Positions 35,260 to 44,335 are shown, numbered from the stretch's first letter. The stretch is DNA of 64,000 nt from Desulfatibacillum aliphaticivorans DSM 15576 (GCF_000429905.1 NZ_AUCT01000007.1:124001-188000), one strand, 5' to 3'. The notes: generated by a model not told the origin, from the sequence alone. Program-made: numbers and translations.

Positions 35260-35925
35260 TTATTTCCTGGATTGCCAATCCCCCAAACAGCGTTTGCAAG
35301 GGGCGTAGCCTTCGTAAAATGCGGACCACATGGAATCAAAGTCCCTGCGGTTTTTGGGATTGGTTTTGGCGGCCGACTTGCATTGGGGCAGATGAAAGCG
35401 CCTTGATCGGGAATTGCCCAAATATGGCTGATTTATGGGGTGAAGACCGGCCCAAAGGCCTTTTTGCGTTTGCATGGCCTTGCGCTGGGCCATTAACAAC
35501 GCTGCGAAATGTTTTTCATTGGGGGACCGATACAAACAATAGGCCATCCCCTGGCTGATGATTTCCCTGTTCACAAACACGCCGTCCTTAAGATATACAT
35601 AGGCGAGGAGCCTGTTATACCGGTCCTTACGGTCCAGGTCCGTTTCCAACCGCACTTTTTCGCCCTGCACCAACGCACGGTTGCACGCCAGGGCCTGATC
35701 GCCCAAGGGTTCGGCGGGATAGTGGTCATGGGCGATTTCAGGAGCGTTGATTCCAATATAGCGGACGTGGCGGCCGTCAGCCAGGATGATCGTGTCTCCA
35801 TCCAGGACGCGTTCCACGCGGACGAATTCCCGTCCGCCAAAAGCGGTAAGGCTCCACAGGCATAAAGCTACGGCCGAAAGAGCCAGAATCCTTTTAATAC
35901 GAATGGGGGCGGAGAAAGCCTTCAT
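35260..35925 (-). CDS. Thermonuclease (SNase-like) family exported nuclease with C-terminal Cys motif
   Basis: A 221-residue protein. A hydrophobic signal/anchor segment (about 10-30) precedes the staphylococcal-nuclease-like OB fold: VLDGDTIIL (catalytic Asp), VRYIGINAPEIAHD (catalytic Arg-to-Glu stretch), and KDRYNRLLAYVYL (second catalytic Arg). All key residues look intact. The C-terminus has HLPQCKSA ... FYEGYAPCKRCLG, an Ada-like/zinc-knuckle pattern frequently appended to this family. ATG at 35925 has GAGGG upstream; the longer start at 35964 lacks an SD. Degrades extracellular or periplasmic nucleic acid by homology. Confidence 0.85.
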   Translation of the reverse strand: MKAFSAPIRIKRILALSAVALCLWSLTAFGGREFVRVERVLDGDTIILADGRHVRYIGINAPEIAHDHYPAEPLGDQALACNRALVQGEKVRLETDLDRKDRYNRLLAYVYLKDGVFVNREIISQGMAYCLYRSPNEKHFAALLMAQRKAMQTQKGLWAGLHPINQPYLGNSRSRRFHLPQCKSAAKTNPKNRRDFDSMWSAFYEGYAPCKRCLGDWQSRK

Positions 35926-35951
35926 TGCACCCTCAAGGACGTCAGCGGCGC

Positions 35952-36194
35952 ATGAACAACACATTGTTTTTAATAGTCAAGATAATATGCAGCGCCGCCA
36001 TGATCTGGTTTTGCCGGATGTTCTTCCCCTACCCTGTCTGGATTCCCGTCTGTGCGGCTTTGGCCTGGGTGATTTTGTTTCGCGTCAAGCTGGATGCTGT
36101 TGATGACGACAAAATCCGGGCCAAGGACAGGCGTCGCGCCAAATCTGCAGAGCAAGAGTCCGACGACAAGCCCCATTGGGGAAAATTCAAATAA
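35952..36194 (+). CDS. Small membrane protein of unknown function
   Basis: An 80-residue protein with two hydrophobic segments (about 4-20 and 27-45) followed by a highly charged cytoplasmic tail (DDDKIRAKDRRRAKS). AGGACG is nine bases before the ATG at 35952. The 5' end is 26 bases from the divergent nuclease start. No family recognised. Confidence 0.55.
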   Translation: MNNTLFLIVKIICSAAMIWFCRMFFPYPVWIPVCAALAWVILFRVKLDAVDDDKIRAKDRRRAKSAEQESDDKPHWGKFK

Positions 36195-36208
36195 AACGAC
36201 CTGAAGGG

Positions 36209-37117
36209 CTAATCCCCGGCCTGAGTCTCAATGGTGCGCAATTTTTCCAGAATCCGGGAGCCTTCGTGGACTGGCGTGGGCGCATAAATTTCTTCATGAT
36301 ACGGGAGGCCGGCCAGATTGTAATGCATGGCCCTTGGGGGCGCAACCGGGGGATCCTGGCCGGTGATGGCGGTCCACAAGGCGGAATCCGTCAAGTGGAC
36401 GAAGCAGCGGCTCCTATTTTGGCGATCCCAGACGTCATAGCCAAAGGGATCCAGCTTGACGTTCTGGCCCAATAATCCGCCCAGGCCAAGGCCCATTTTT
36501 GCATGAAAGGGCGCCTGCTCCTCGTTGACCCCGGTCATCACTTCAAACTCATCGGGGCTTTTTGAAAAGCGCTCGAACGCTTCCGCTTTCATGGGATAAG
36601 CGCAAACCTGGACGCCGCCGTACTTAGGATTGCCGGCCAATTGTTCTTCGGCGGTGCTTCCCAGGCCCAAAGGCATGGCGATGAATTGCCTCACCACGCC
36701 CCTGCCCACGCAATAGCCGCTGATTTCCTCCTGAGGGGGGGAAACCGCGTAGTCCTGGGGATGCGGCGTCAAATCGTTGGTCCATGCATCGCCCGTGAGA
36801 GCGTTGATTTTGCCGGCCGCCAGTTTGACGGCGAAAGGGTACCTTGTTTTGCCGGGATCAAACTGCACCAAAAGGGCTTCGGACTGATACATGGGAAGCA
36901 TGACGCCGCCCCATTCCAGCCATTGGGCGGGCACGGAGCTTTCGTAGTCGTCCACGTGGACCATGGGAAAGGCGCCCAATCGGGGAGGGTTGGGATAGGC
37001 GGCGCCGTCGTCGGGAATTCGCAGGGTGCGGATAAAAGAAATTCCCAGTTTAGCGCAGGGATGAACCTGAGGAAACGAAAAGCATAGGGAATCGTTCATG
37101 AGCTCGATCATGGTCAT
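36209..37117 (-). CDS. Conserved-looking protein of unknown function, partner of an XRE regulator
   Basis: A 302-residue soluble protein. ATG at 37117 follows AAGGGAG. No signal peptide, TM or catalytic motif that I recognise; notable segments are WLEWGGVMLPMYQSEALLV, KINALTGDAW, QDYAVSPPQ and GLGLGGLLGQ. It is eight bases downstream of the small XRE-type gene and surely co-transcribed with it. I cannot assign a function. The pairing with a small HTH protein recalls regulator/effector pairs, but the size and lack of a toxin motif argue against a classic toxin-antitoxin module. Confidence 0.6.
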   Translation of the reverse strand: MTMIELMNDSLCFSFPQVHPCAKLGISFIRTLRIPDDGAAYPNPPRLGAFPMVHVDDYESSVPAQWLEWGGVMLPMYQSEALLVQFDPGKTRYPFAVKLAAGKINALTGDAWTNDLTPHPQDYAVSPPQEEISGYCVGRGVVRQFIAMPLGLGSTAEEQLAGNPKYGGVQVCAYPMKAEAFERFSKSPDEFEVMTGVNEEQAPFHAKMGLGLGGLLGQNVKLDPFGYDVWDRQNRSRCFVHLTDSALWTAITGQDPPVAPPRAMHYNLAGLPYHEEIYAPTPVHEGSRILEKLRTIETQAGD

Positions 37118-37125
37118 ACTCCCTT

Positions 37126-37491
37126 CTACCAATTGCCGTCGCGCACCTCCCTGATAATTCTGAGGACGGCGTTATCCGGCATGTCTTTCAGGTCCCGGAT
37201 CAACTGGGCGAACAATGCCGGTCGTTTACGGATAACCTCTTGAATGTCCGAAGAAACTTTACCGGATAAAGCCAGCAGTACGTCTTTATCCTCCCCCAGG
37301 TCCTCGGCCAAAAGCACAATTTTGGCTTCAGACGGAGGGGGCTGTTCTCCTCTTTCCACCTTACTCAGGTAGGAAGGCTCCACCTGAATGCGCATGGCGA
37401 CTTTTCGCAGGGAATAATTCTTGTCCTCTTGGTGAAGAGCAAGGCGTTTTTCCCGGACAAACTCTCCAAAAACATTTTCCTTGGAAATCAT
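37126..37491 (-). CDS. XRE-family helix-turn-helix regulator
   Basis: A 121-residue protein with a Cro/C1-type HTH at about residues 10-70 (FVREKRLALHQEDKNYSLRKVAMRI, then VEPSYLSKVERGEQPPPSE). The C-terminal half (LLALSGKVSSDIQEVIRKRPALFAQLIRDL) resembles other XRE proteins with short helical tails. It is first in a two-gene unit with the unknown 302-residue protein. It probably controls its own operon; no operator was identified in the 64-base gap upstream. Confidence 0.82.
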   Translation of the reverse strand: MISKENVFGEFVREKRLALHQEDKNYSLRKVAMRIQVEPSYLSKVERGEQPPPSEAKIVLLAEDLGEDKDVLLALSGKVSSDIQEVIRKRPALFAQLIRDLKDMPDNAVLRIIREVRDGNW

Positions 37492-37555
37492 GAAAAAAAT
37501 CTTCCGGAATGATTAAAATCCAACACGTTTTGGGGCTTGGCCTTTTGGCCTGACG

Positions 37556-38962
37556 TCAACGGGACCCCTTGATTCCGTGTTTTTGCAGCAGGTGATACAG
37601 CCTTGACCGGGACAGGCCGGAAATCTTGCAGGCGGCCCTGATGTCCCGATTGGTCAGGAGCATGAGGTCTTCCAGATATTTGGCTTCCGCCTCGGAGACC
37701 ACGGCTTCCCTGTAATCCTTGAGGGACGGCAGTTCCTGGGGGTTTTCCCCCTGGAAACTTTTGGTCTTGCCGGCCGTGCTTTGACGCAAGGACTCCCGCG
37801 CCAGCTTCACCCTGATGTGGGTGGGCAGATGATTGGGGAATAACGTGGGCTCTTCGGCCGAGGCGATGAGGGTCCGCTCCAGAGCGTTGATCAATTCACG
37901 CACGTTGCCGGGCCATTCATAGGCGGCCAGGGCTTCCAGGAACTCCGGGGAGTATCCCTTGGCGCCCTTGCCGTATTTTTCGCAGAGCTTGCCCATATAA
38001 AATATGGTGAGGTCCTTGATGTCCTGAACCCGGCTGCGCAAAGGCGGCAGGTCGATGGTCAGGGTTTTCAAGCGGTACAGGAGGTCCTGGCGAAAGAGTT
38101 TGGCTTCGGCGAGCTCCTCCAGGTTCCGGTTGGTTGCAGCCACCAGGCGAAAGTTGCTGGTCACTTCCTTTTGGCTGCCCACGGGGCGAAACCTGCGCTC
38201 CTGCAACACCCTTAAAAAGGGCTTTTGCAAGGACAAGGGCAATTCGCCCACTTCGTCCAGGAACAAAGTGCCGCCGTCAGCCAGCTTCACCAGGCCGGGA
38301 TGGGCCTTGTCCGCGCCGGTGAACGCCCCTTTTTCGTGGCCGAACAAAACGCTTTCCACCAGCGTGTCAGGCAAAGCCGCGCAGTCCACCACCACGAAGT
38401 CCTTGCCGGCCCGGTCGCTGTTGGCGTGAATGGCCGTGGCGAACAACTCCTTGCCTGTGCCGGTCTCGCCGGTCAGGAGCGTGGTTGCATCGCTGCTGGC
38501 CGCCTGGGCCAGAAGGTTCAAGGCGTTTTGCAACTGGGTGCTGTTTCCCACGATGCCTTCGGTCTTGATAAGAACCTTGGAGGAACTGCGCTTTTTCTCT
38601 TCCCTGTATTGGAGAGCCCGGGACAGGGGCAGCACGATTTCCTTTAGGGAAGGCGGCTTTGCAATATAGTCCCACGCGCCGGACTTGATGGCCAGTTCGG
38701 CGCCGTCCGGGTCGCCCTGCCCGGTGAAGATGATGACTTCCGGGCAATTGTCCAGGCCCCGGATCCTGGGCAGGGCGTCCAGGCCGTTGCCGTCAGGCAG
38801 GCCTACGTCCAAAAACACTACATCGTAGCTCCCCGAAGCCGCTTTTTCGTATCCGTCTTTCAGGGTGTAGGCGCAAGTGTGATCGTGCCCCATCTGCTTG
38901 ACGCGCCGGGACAGAATGTCACACAAGGCTTCATCGTCGTCGATAATCAGGATATTCGCCAA
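37556..38962 (-). CDS. Sigma-54-dependent response regulator (NtrC family)
   Basis: A 468-residue regulator. The receiver domain (1-120) has the phospho-acceptor near Asp52 in VVFLDVGLPDGNG and the conserved Lys in AKPPSLKE. The AAA+ domain (about 143-370) has Walker A GETGTGKE, the sigma-54 contact loop GAFTGA, Walker B GGTLFLDEVGELP and the arginine-finger region RFRPVGS. The C-terminus is a Fis-type HTH (RAACKISGLSRSRLYHLLQKHG). It activates sigma-54 promoters by ATP hydrolysis. Two sigma-54-like elements are in this window (21821 and 27201), but nothing ties them to this regulator. The partner kinase is not adjacent. Confidence 0.93.
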   Translation of the reverse strand: MANILIIDDDEALCDILSRRVKQMGHDHTCAYTLKDGYEKAASGSYDVVFLDVGLPDGNGLDALPRIRGLDNCPEVIIFTGQGDPDGAELAIKSGAWDYIAKPPSLKEIVLPLSRALQYREEKKRSSSKVLIKTEGIVGNSTQLQNALNLLAQAASSDATTLLTGETGTGKELFATAIHANSDRAGKDFVVVDCAALPDTLVESVLFGHEKGAFTGADKAHPGLVKLADGGTLFLDEVGELPLSLQKPFLRVLQERRFRPVGSQKEVTSNFRLVAATNRNLEELAEAKLFRQDLLYRLKTLTIDLPPLRSRVQDIKDLTIFYMGKLCEKYGKGAKGYSPEFLEALAAYEWPGNVRELINALERTLIASAEEPTLFPNHLPTHIRVKLARESLRQSTAGKTKSFQGENPQELPSLKDYREAVVSEAEAKYLEDLMLLTNRDIRAACKISGLSRSRLYHLLQKHGIKGSR

Positions 38963-38974
38963 TGTTTCCCCCCC

Positions 38975-39712
38975 TTAGCCCAAATGCTTGCTGATGAACC
39001 TTCTTTCGAATTCCACGGCCTGCCGATACTCCCTGAACTTCCGTTCCATGGCTCTGAATTCCGGTGTATGGACGCGTCTTCTTCCTCCGTTTTTTGCCAG
39101 CTTCGGAGGAAAAAGAGCATGCAGCAATTCATGGTACACTACGAATTCCACAAAATAGTCCGGTATTTCAGGACTGTCAAGAGAAGGATGAATTCTTATC
39201 AAACTTCTTTGAGCGGAAAAACTGCCGAATCGTATGGATCGGCGTTTGCCTTGGATTTTCCCGGGCTTGGACCAGGCAATCCTGATGCCTTTCAAGGGGA
39301 TATCGTAGTCGGCTGTCACCTTTTTTAGCGCCTTTTCGAGGTCTTTAAATTTACCTTTGTAAACAATCGACTGCATTTCCGCGCGAGGCCGGGAAAAAAA
39401 CTTTACAAGATCTTGTTTTTTTGATAAAAAGTTATCAATAATTTTATTATCGAATTCTTTGCCATCGACGAAAAAAGCCAGGGCCTCCATGGTCTTAAAA
39501 TCGGCCGCCCGGAAGGCGTGTTGTAGTCGAAGCGCTTTAATCCCCTTGGCGTCCGTCCTGATGGAGATCACCGTGGACCGGTTGAACGTGTATATGATTC
39601 GGACGGGAGAATCTATCAAAGCCGTCAAAGCGCTGCGGAATTCCTGCTCCCCTTTGAGGTCAGCGAAAAACGCATCCTTTCGGCTTACGGAGTATTCAAA
39701 ATCCTTTTGCAA
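38975..39712 (-). CDS. SprT-like/M48-type zinc metalloprotease domain protein
   Basis: A 245-residue soluble protein. The C-terminal third has the zinc-metalloprotease motif HELLH in FVVYHELLHALFPP (near 195) and a third possible ligand in RRRVHTPEFRAMERKF, the arrangement of SprT-like domains. The N-terminal about 110 residues are variable. It is 12 bases downstream of the response-regulator start on the same strand, so it would be transcribed before that gene. A protease acting on DNA-linked proteins is possible by analogy with SPRTN, but this is only inference. Confidence 0.75.
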   Translation of the reverse strand: MQKDFEYSVSRKDAFFADLKGEQEFRSALTALIDSPVRIIYTFNRSTVISIRTDAKGIKALRLQHAFRAADFKTMEALAFFVDGKEFDNKIIDNFLSKKQDLVKFFSRPRAEMQSIVYKGKFKDLEKALKKVTADYDIPLKGIRIAWSKPGKIQGKRRSIRFGSFSAQRSLIRIHPSLDSPEIPDYFVEFVVYHELLHALFPPKLAKNGGRRRVHTPEFRAMERKFREYRQAVEFERRFISKHLG

Positions 39713-39984
39713 TGAGGGCCTGATCTTTCACGCAGTGAAGCTCTTATTACGTTACAATATGCAACACTATGGGGCGTTATAAACAGCAAGTTCTGTTAAT
39801 TTGCGTTATTTGGAACAGTCTTGGTAACTTATAAGCAAAATATCAGGCTTATAACCATCATGCAAGACTTAAATACGCCTCAATATTTCGCCGGACGAAC
39901 CGATAAGAATAGTGGCGCGGAACGTAGGTGCACAGCCGGTGAAGAACACCGTCTAAGAAACAATAAATTCGAAAAGAGAGTTCT
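39713..39984. other. Intergenic region with possible structured RNA leader
   Basis: A 272-base gap. The segment 39890-39960 could fold several short hairpins (TTCG-ccgga-CGAA; CGGTG-aagaa-CACCG at 39937-39951) just before the 99-residue gene. It matches no riboswitch I can recall. An open frame on the minus strand here (39858-40052) overlaps that gene and is not supported. Confidence 0.3.
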
Positions 39985-40284
39985 ATGGAAGAATTGGTAG
40001 TTGTTACAAACGGCGATTGGAGGTTCCTTTTGGAAGGAAAGGGAGCGGACATGGTGGTTTGGCCTTATTATAAGGACGAACCCGTTTATGTGGAAGCCAA
40101 ACGCAATGGAGCCTTACAGAAAAACATCCATTACCGGAAGATTTTTCCCTATCCCAACAATTATTGGGAAAAGTCCACCAAAATTCTGGCTTGGTGCAAG
40201 CGCTTTGCAAAGACCAGAAAATTCCGGGACGGCGAAATCAAGGAGTTTGCCGAAGAGATGGCAATTAATCCATTAAGAGTATGA
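39985..40284 (+). CDS. Small protein of unknown function
   Basis: A 99-residue soluble protein, ATG at 39985 preceded by AAGAGAG. It contains many aromatic and basic residues (WPYYKDEPVYVEAK, HYRKIFPYPNNYWEK) and no recognised domain or TM. It stands alone between the SprT-like gene (divergent) and a 2TM gene. Confidence 0.5.
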   Translation: MEELVVVTNGDWRFLLEGKGADMVVWPYYKDEPVYVEAKRNGALQKNIHYRKIFPYPNNYWEKSTKILAWCKRFAKTRKFRDGEIKEFAEEMAINPLRV

Positions 40285-40515
40285 GATTAATTTGAGTTCA
40301 GGGATTGACGCTTTGTCTTAATCCCGGCTGAAAAATTGCGTTTTCAACCGTTAAAACGGCTGGGGACTCCTTTTTGTCAAATCTTCCAATTTCCGGCTGA
40401 CGCGCAGTTTCAACGGGGTCGCAAACACAAAAAATCCTGTAGGCCAGGACCACTTTCCTCCCCAAAACCTGTTTCAATTAACTACCGTTCTGTCTTATTG
40501 GTAATAACGAAAAAA

Positions 40516-40737
40516 TCACTGCTTTTCTTTCTTGCCTGCAGCCTTTTTACCATGAACGCCCAGTATGAGAGTCCAGACCAACAAGGGCCAGTGGAACCAA
40601 ATTAACCCAGGAGTGGTTAAAAAATCCCCCCCCGCCAAAACGCCGTTCCCCACGCAAAAAAAAGTCAGGTGTTTGTAAAAGCTCATTTTTGCCTGCACGT
40701 TCTTTTCCGCCAGGGCGAATTTTCCTTCGTAGTCCAT
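40516..40737 (-). CDS. 2TM-domain small membrane protein
   Basis: A 73-residue protein with the 2TM-domain pattern: a short amphipathic N-terminus with basic residues (LAEKNVQAKMSFYKHL), a first membrane segment (TFFCVGNGVLAG), a short loop, and a second segment with WFHWPLLVWTLILGVHG, then a Lys-rich tail. In other bacteria such domains are free-standing or fused to HTH/histidine-kinase regulators; function unknown. SD weak. Divergent from the 40924 gene. Confidence 0.65.
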   Translation of the reverse strand: MDYEGKFALAEKNVQAKMSFYKHLTFFCVGNGVLAGGDFLTTPGLIWFHWPLLVWTLILGVHGKKAAGKKEKQ

Positions 40738-40923
40738 GATAGCTTTGGAGAGCCTTTCTTGTCATAGGGATAAACTTTTTGCGCCTACCTGCCGATAGGA
40801 TAAGCAGAGCAAACCAGAACCGCGCCAAGACAGTATAGGATACTTGGCAGGGATATTGCAACCGCAGATATACAGTTTTAACTGTAACGAAAGGCTCTTT
40901 CGCCAGAATGAAGGGGAAGCAAC

Positions 40924-41364
40924 ATGGATTTTTTTAAGAAGCTGTTTAAGGAGAATCCCCAACCTACACAAGATATCACCCATCTGGGACGCGTGGTGGC
41001 CAACAAGATTGACAATCTTGTCATGGACGTATTCAACGCCCACCAGGGACGCCTATGCTTTGAACCCAACGGGTTTATTGTGCCAGCCGTTTGGGGAGGC
41101 CAGGAAAAAGGCGAACTCTCTCCGGTCCAGGAGGAGATTTATCAGAAAGTAGCGCCCGCCATCGATGAGATCATTGAACGGCTGAAATTGAAGAAAATGG
41201 ATGAAAGCCAGGAATACGCCATAGGACTTATGCTGCGCTGGATATTGATTTCCAAGATCACCCACATGGTGGAATTGCGGAAAAAGAGGAGAATCGACAG
41301 CCTCAGCACTGCAAACGAGTCCGCTTACCGTCTGGACTCCATGGATCCCATGGGCACCTGCTAA
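40924..41364 (+). CDS. Soluble helical protein of unknown function
   Basis: A 146-residue protein; GAAGGGGAAGC gives a good SD. Predicted mostly helical (LGRVVANKIDNLVMDVFNAHQGR, IIERLKLKKMDESQEYAIGL, LRWILISKITHMVELRKKRR) with no recognised domain, signal peptide or catalytic motif. It is convergent with the amidase gene. Confidence 0.6.
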   Translation: MDFFKKLFKENPQPTQDITHLGRVVANKIDNLVMDVFNAHQGRLCFEPNGFIVPAVWGGQEKGELSPVQEEIYQKVAPAIDEIIERLKLKKMDESQEYAIGLMLRWILISKITHMVELRKKRRIDSLSTANESAYRLDSMDPMGTC

Positions 41365-41370
41365 TTTTTT

Positions 41371-41420
41371 CCGGGCCCGGCCTATCTGCGGCTTTTCAGC
41401 GGCATTTTGGCCGGACCCGG
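41371..41420. terminator. Hairpin between convergent genes (possible terminator)
   Basis: CCGGGCCCGGCC (41371-41382) pairs with GGCCGGACCCGG (41409-41420) with one mismatch and a 26-base loop. On the plus strand it is followed by CAAGTTGTTTT; on the minus strand it is followed by GGAAAAAAT, without T. Likely the end of the 40924 transcript. Confidence 0.4.
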
Positions 41421-41449
41421 CAAGTTGTTTTACAGAATCCCTCAAAAAA

Positions 41450-42892
41450 TCACGCGCACACAGGCGGCAGGCGATCCGCCCAAGGACAGGCCTTTTCCAA
41501 TTGGGCGGCCAGCCTGAACAGCGTGGCTTCGTCTCCGAACCGGCCCACAAAATGGGAGCCGATGGGTAAATTTTGCCCGTTCCAATACAGAGGAATCGAC
41601 ATGGCCGGCTGGCCCGTAGCGTTGAACTTGGCCGTATAGGGCGTGAACCTGCCCATGCGTTTCCAGGCCTCCATGGGATTTTCGCCCGAAGCGTCAAACT
41701 CTCCCAATTTAACGGGAGGCTCGCCCAGAGTGGGGGTCAAGAGTACGTCGCAACCCATAAAAAAGCGGGCCATTTCGCGGGAGAAGCGCTGGATGAGCGT
41801 GACGGCCCGCATATAGTCCGAGGCGGACTGCTTTTTCCCCATTTCATACATAGCCATGGTGAGGGGCTCGAAAAACTCCGTGGAAGGTTCGATCTTGGCC
41901 ATGCCGGCAATGGCTCCCACGGTGTTGGCTGCATTGGATGTCCACAAGGTGTCAAAAGCCCTGAGCAAATCCAGGGGCTTGATTGTGGATTCCACCGAGG
42001 CTTCCTTAACTTCGTGGCCCAACTCCCGGCACAAATTGATGGTGTGCTCGACCGCCTTAATGCAGTCCGGATGCGGATCTTCTTCCAAATGAGTGGTTAT
42101 GTCCACGGCGATGCGGAGTTTGCCGGGATTAGCCCCTAGTTCCTCCAAAAAAGGCCGGGCGTTGGGCGGCGCCCAGTAAGGATCGCCGATGTCAGGCCCG
42201 GAGGTGGCGTCCAGGATGGCTGCGCTGTCCCGCACGGACATGGTCAGGGCGTGCTCGGCGATGAGGCCCGAAAGCATGTCGCCGAAATCGGGCCCCGCCG
42301 GGTTTCTGGCGCGGGTGGGCTTGAGCCCGAACACGCCGCAGCACGAAGCCGGAATGCGGATGGATCCGCCCCCGTCGTTGCCATGGGCCGCGGCGATCAT
42401 GCGGGAAGCCACGGCCGCGGCCGCGCCTCCTGAAGACCCGCCGGGAGTGCGTTCCAAATCCCAGGGATTATGGGTCGGGCCGAAGGCCAGGGGCTCGGTG
42501 GTGGGCAGCGCGCCGAACTCCGGGGTGTTTGTCTTGCCTACTATAATAAAGCCGGCCTTGCGCAGGCGCACCGTCAATTCGCTGTCATGATCCGGCTTGA
42601 AAACGCCTTTTAAAACCCTGTTGCCCAAAGCCATGGGCGCATCCTTGGCCATGGCCCCTATGTCTTTGAGCAAAAAAGGCACGCCGGTGAATGGGCCTTG
42701 GGGCAATTCGCCCTTGGCCTCCTCCCGGGCCTGTTCGTACATGGGCGTGATTACCGCATTAAGCTGGGGATTTAATCTTTCAATGCGGTCAATGGCGGCG
42801 TCCACCAACTCCAGGGGGGTGACTTCCTTTTTCCTGATCAATTCGGCCTGGGCCATTGCGTCCATAAATGCGATTTCCTTAAGATGGGGCAT
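41450..42892 (-). CDS. Amidase signature family enzyme
   Basis: A 480-residue hydrolase of the amidase signature family. The Ser-Ser-Lys triad is visible: Lys76 in LLKDIG, the cis-Ser in GGSSGG (residue 153 or 154), and the nucleophile Ser177 in GGGSIRIPAS. The family block TPGGSSGGAAAAVAS and GVFGLKPTRAR are typical. Sequence style resembles 6-aminohexanoate-cyclic-dimer hydrolase/aryl-acylamidase relatives rather than GatA, and no gatB or gatC is nearby. It lies downstream of an amine-oxidase-like gene and a TetR regulator on the same strand, suggesting catabolism of an amide or amine. Confidence 0.9.
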   Translation of the reverse strand: MPHLKEIAFMDAMAQAELIRKKEVTPLELVDAAIDRIERLNPQLNAVITPMYEQAREEAKGELPQGPFTGVPFLLKDIGAMAKDAPMALGNRVLKGVFKPDHDSELTVRLRKAGFIIVGKTNTPEFGALPTTEPLAFGPTHNPWDLERTPGGSSGGAAAAVASRMIAAAHGNDGGGSIRIPASCCGVFGLKPTRARNPAGPDFGDMLSGLIAEHALTMSVRDSAAILDATSGPDIGDPYWAPPNARPFLEELGANPGKLRIAVDITTHLEEDPHPDCIKAVEHTINLCRELGHEVKEASVESTIKPLDLLRAFDTLWTSNAANTVGAIAGMAKIEPSTEFFEPLTMAMYEMGKKQSASDYMRAVTLIQRFSREMARFFMGCDVLLTPTLGEPPVKLGEFDASGENPMEAWKRMGRFTPYTAKFNATGQPAMSIPLYWNGQNLPIGSHFVGRFGDEATLFRLAAQLEKACPWADRLPPVCA

Positions 42893-42975
42893 GTCGATCT
42901 CCTATCGGGTGAGGGGGTTTAACAGGCCGCGCATTGTCCGGGCTCCGCCGGCTTGGTCTGCAGAAAACAAAGCTG

Positions 42976-44310
42976 TTAAAGCCGTTTTTGATCCGTAAAA
43001 CGATCCTGAAACTTCATGCCGGCCAAAATGGCCTTGGCTGCAGCCAAACGAATGGGTTCGGGCGGCCAGGGTATGGTCCTTCGATTGACGAAAAAAAAGT
43101 CGGTCAGGTCGGTCTTTTTCTCCAGGATTAGATCAGCGGCTGTGGCGCCGTTCAAATGGGTCAGGCTGACCCCATGGCCCATGCAGCCAAGGCTGTAGAC
43201 AATGCGCTGATCCCCAACATACCCGATGGCGGGCGCCATGTCCACGGTTATGGATACCGGGCCTCCCCAGCGGTGAGTAAAATTTACTTTCTCCAAAGAG
43301 GGAAATGTTTTCTTAACGTCTGCTTCCAGGCCCGCGAATATGCCTGGATTCAAGTCGTTGTCCATGTCCGCGCCGTAAGTCAGGCCTATGTCCCGGCCTC
43401 CCATAAGAAGCCGGTTGTCCGCCGTAAGCCTGTAATAATGCACCATGTTTCTGGCGTCTTCGATTCCCTGGCGATTCTTCCAGCCAATGGGCTCCATCTG
43501 TTCCCGGGACAGAGGTTCGGTAAGGACGATGTAGGTCCACACAGGAGCTTGCTTCCATTTGATCTGGGGAACAAGGTGGGACCATGCATTGGTGGCCAAA
43601 ACCACTTTGTCCGCCGAGACGGAGCCGTTTTGCGTCTTGAGGACCGCTCCTCCGGCAGTGCGTTCAAGCCCCAGGACCGGGGTGTTTTCATACACCTCCA
43701 CGCCCAGGCTTTCCACCACGTCCTTTTCCCCCCAGGCCAGTTTGGCGGGATTCAGTATCCCGCATCGCGGCTCGGACCAGGCGCCAAGATACATGGGGCT
43801 GTTCACCTGTTCCCGGACCGCGTCCCGGTCAATCCATTCAATGCCCTCCAAACCCAGGGAATGGGCCAGTTCCACTTCATGCATGATTCGCTTTTTGTAC
43901 GCCTGGGACGTGGCTGCGCGTAAAAATCCGGGATGCTCATAGTCGCAGTCAATGGAGTGCTCCGCAACCAGGTCCTTCAAAAGATCCACAGCCTGCTCCA
44001 TGTAAAGGTGCGCCTCCCTGGCCTTGGATTTCCCAAAACGCAACGCGGTGAGGCCCATGGTCAGGCCGAACAGGGTCATGTTGAATCCTCCGTTCCTGCC
44101 GCTGGCGCCAAAGCCAATCACCTGAGACTCCAAAATGGCTACGCGCAGGTCAGGCTCGGCCTTTTTCAAATGCAGCGCCGTGGACAAGCCCGTAAACCCT
44201 CCGCCCACAATAGCGACATCCACCTTGATGTCGCCGGACAAGGAGCGGCCGGGGGCGTACTCCCGAGACGAAAGCCAATAACTTTTGGTGCGAAAATCTT
44301 CCTTTTTCAT
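42976..44310 (-). CDS. FAD-dependent amine/amino-acid oxidoreductase (DAO family, PuuB-like)
   Basis: A 444-residue flavoenzyme. The N-terminal dinucleotide-binding motif VAIVGGGFTGLSTALHL is at about residues 30-46, followed by ILESQVIGFGASGRNGG, the DAO-family ribose/flavin-contact block. C-terminal FAD contact GCMGHGVSLTHLNG is near 385. This resembles gamma-glutamylputrescine oxidoreductase and other N-substituted amino-acid or polyamine oxidases. The substrate is unknown. In an anaerobe the electron acceptor is probably not oxygen. Between the TetR gene (25 bases upstream) and the amidase gene. Confidence 0.88.
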   Translation of the reverse strand: MKKEDFRTKSYWLSSREYAPGRSLSGDIKVDVAIVGGGFTGLSTALHLKKAEPDLRVAILESQVIGFGASGRNGGFNMTLFGLTMGLTALRFGKSKAREAHLYMEQAVDLLKDLVAEHSIDCDYEHPGFLRAATSQAYKKRIMHEVELAHSLGLEGIEWIDRDAVREQVNSPMYLGAWSEPRCGILNPAKLAWGEKDVVESLGVEVYENTPVLGLERTAGGAVLKTQNGSVSADKVVLATNAWSHLVPQIKWKQAPVWTYIVLTEPLSREQMEPIGWKNRQGIEDARNMVHYYRLTADNRLLMGGRDIGLTYGADMDNDLNPGIFAGLEADVKKTFPSLEKVNFTHRWGGPVSITVDMAPAIGYVGDQRIVYSLGCMGHGVSLTHLNGATAADLILEKKTDLTDFFFVNRRTIPWPPEPIRLAAAKAILAGMKFQDRFTDQKRL

Positions 44311-44335
44311 AACCTCCCCTCCTTTATTTCTTTGA

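Noticed and set aside
36209..37491. Classic toxin-antitoxin module
   Set aside because: The partner is about 300 residues with no toxin motif and the order and size do not fit known types.
39858..40052. A 64-codon minus-strand frame overlapping the 99-residue gene
   Set aside because: No SD and overlaps the better-supported plus-strand gene.
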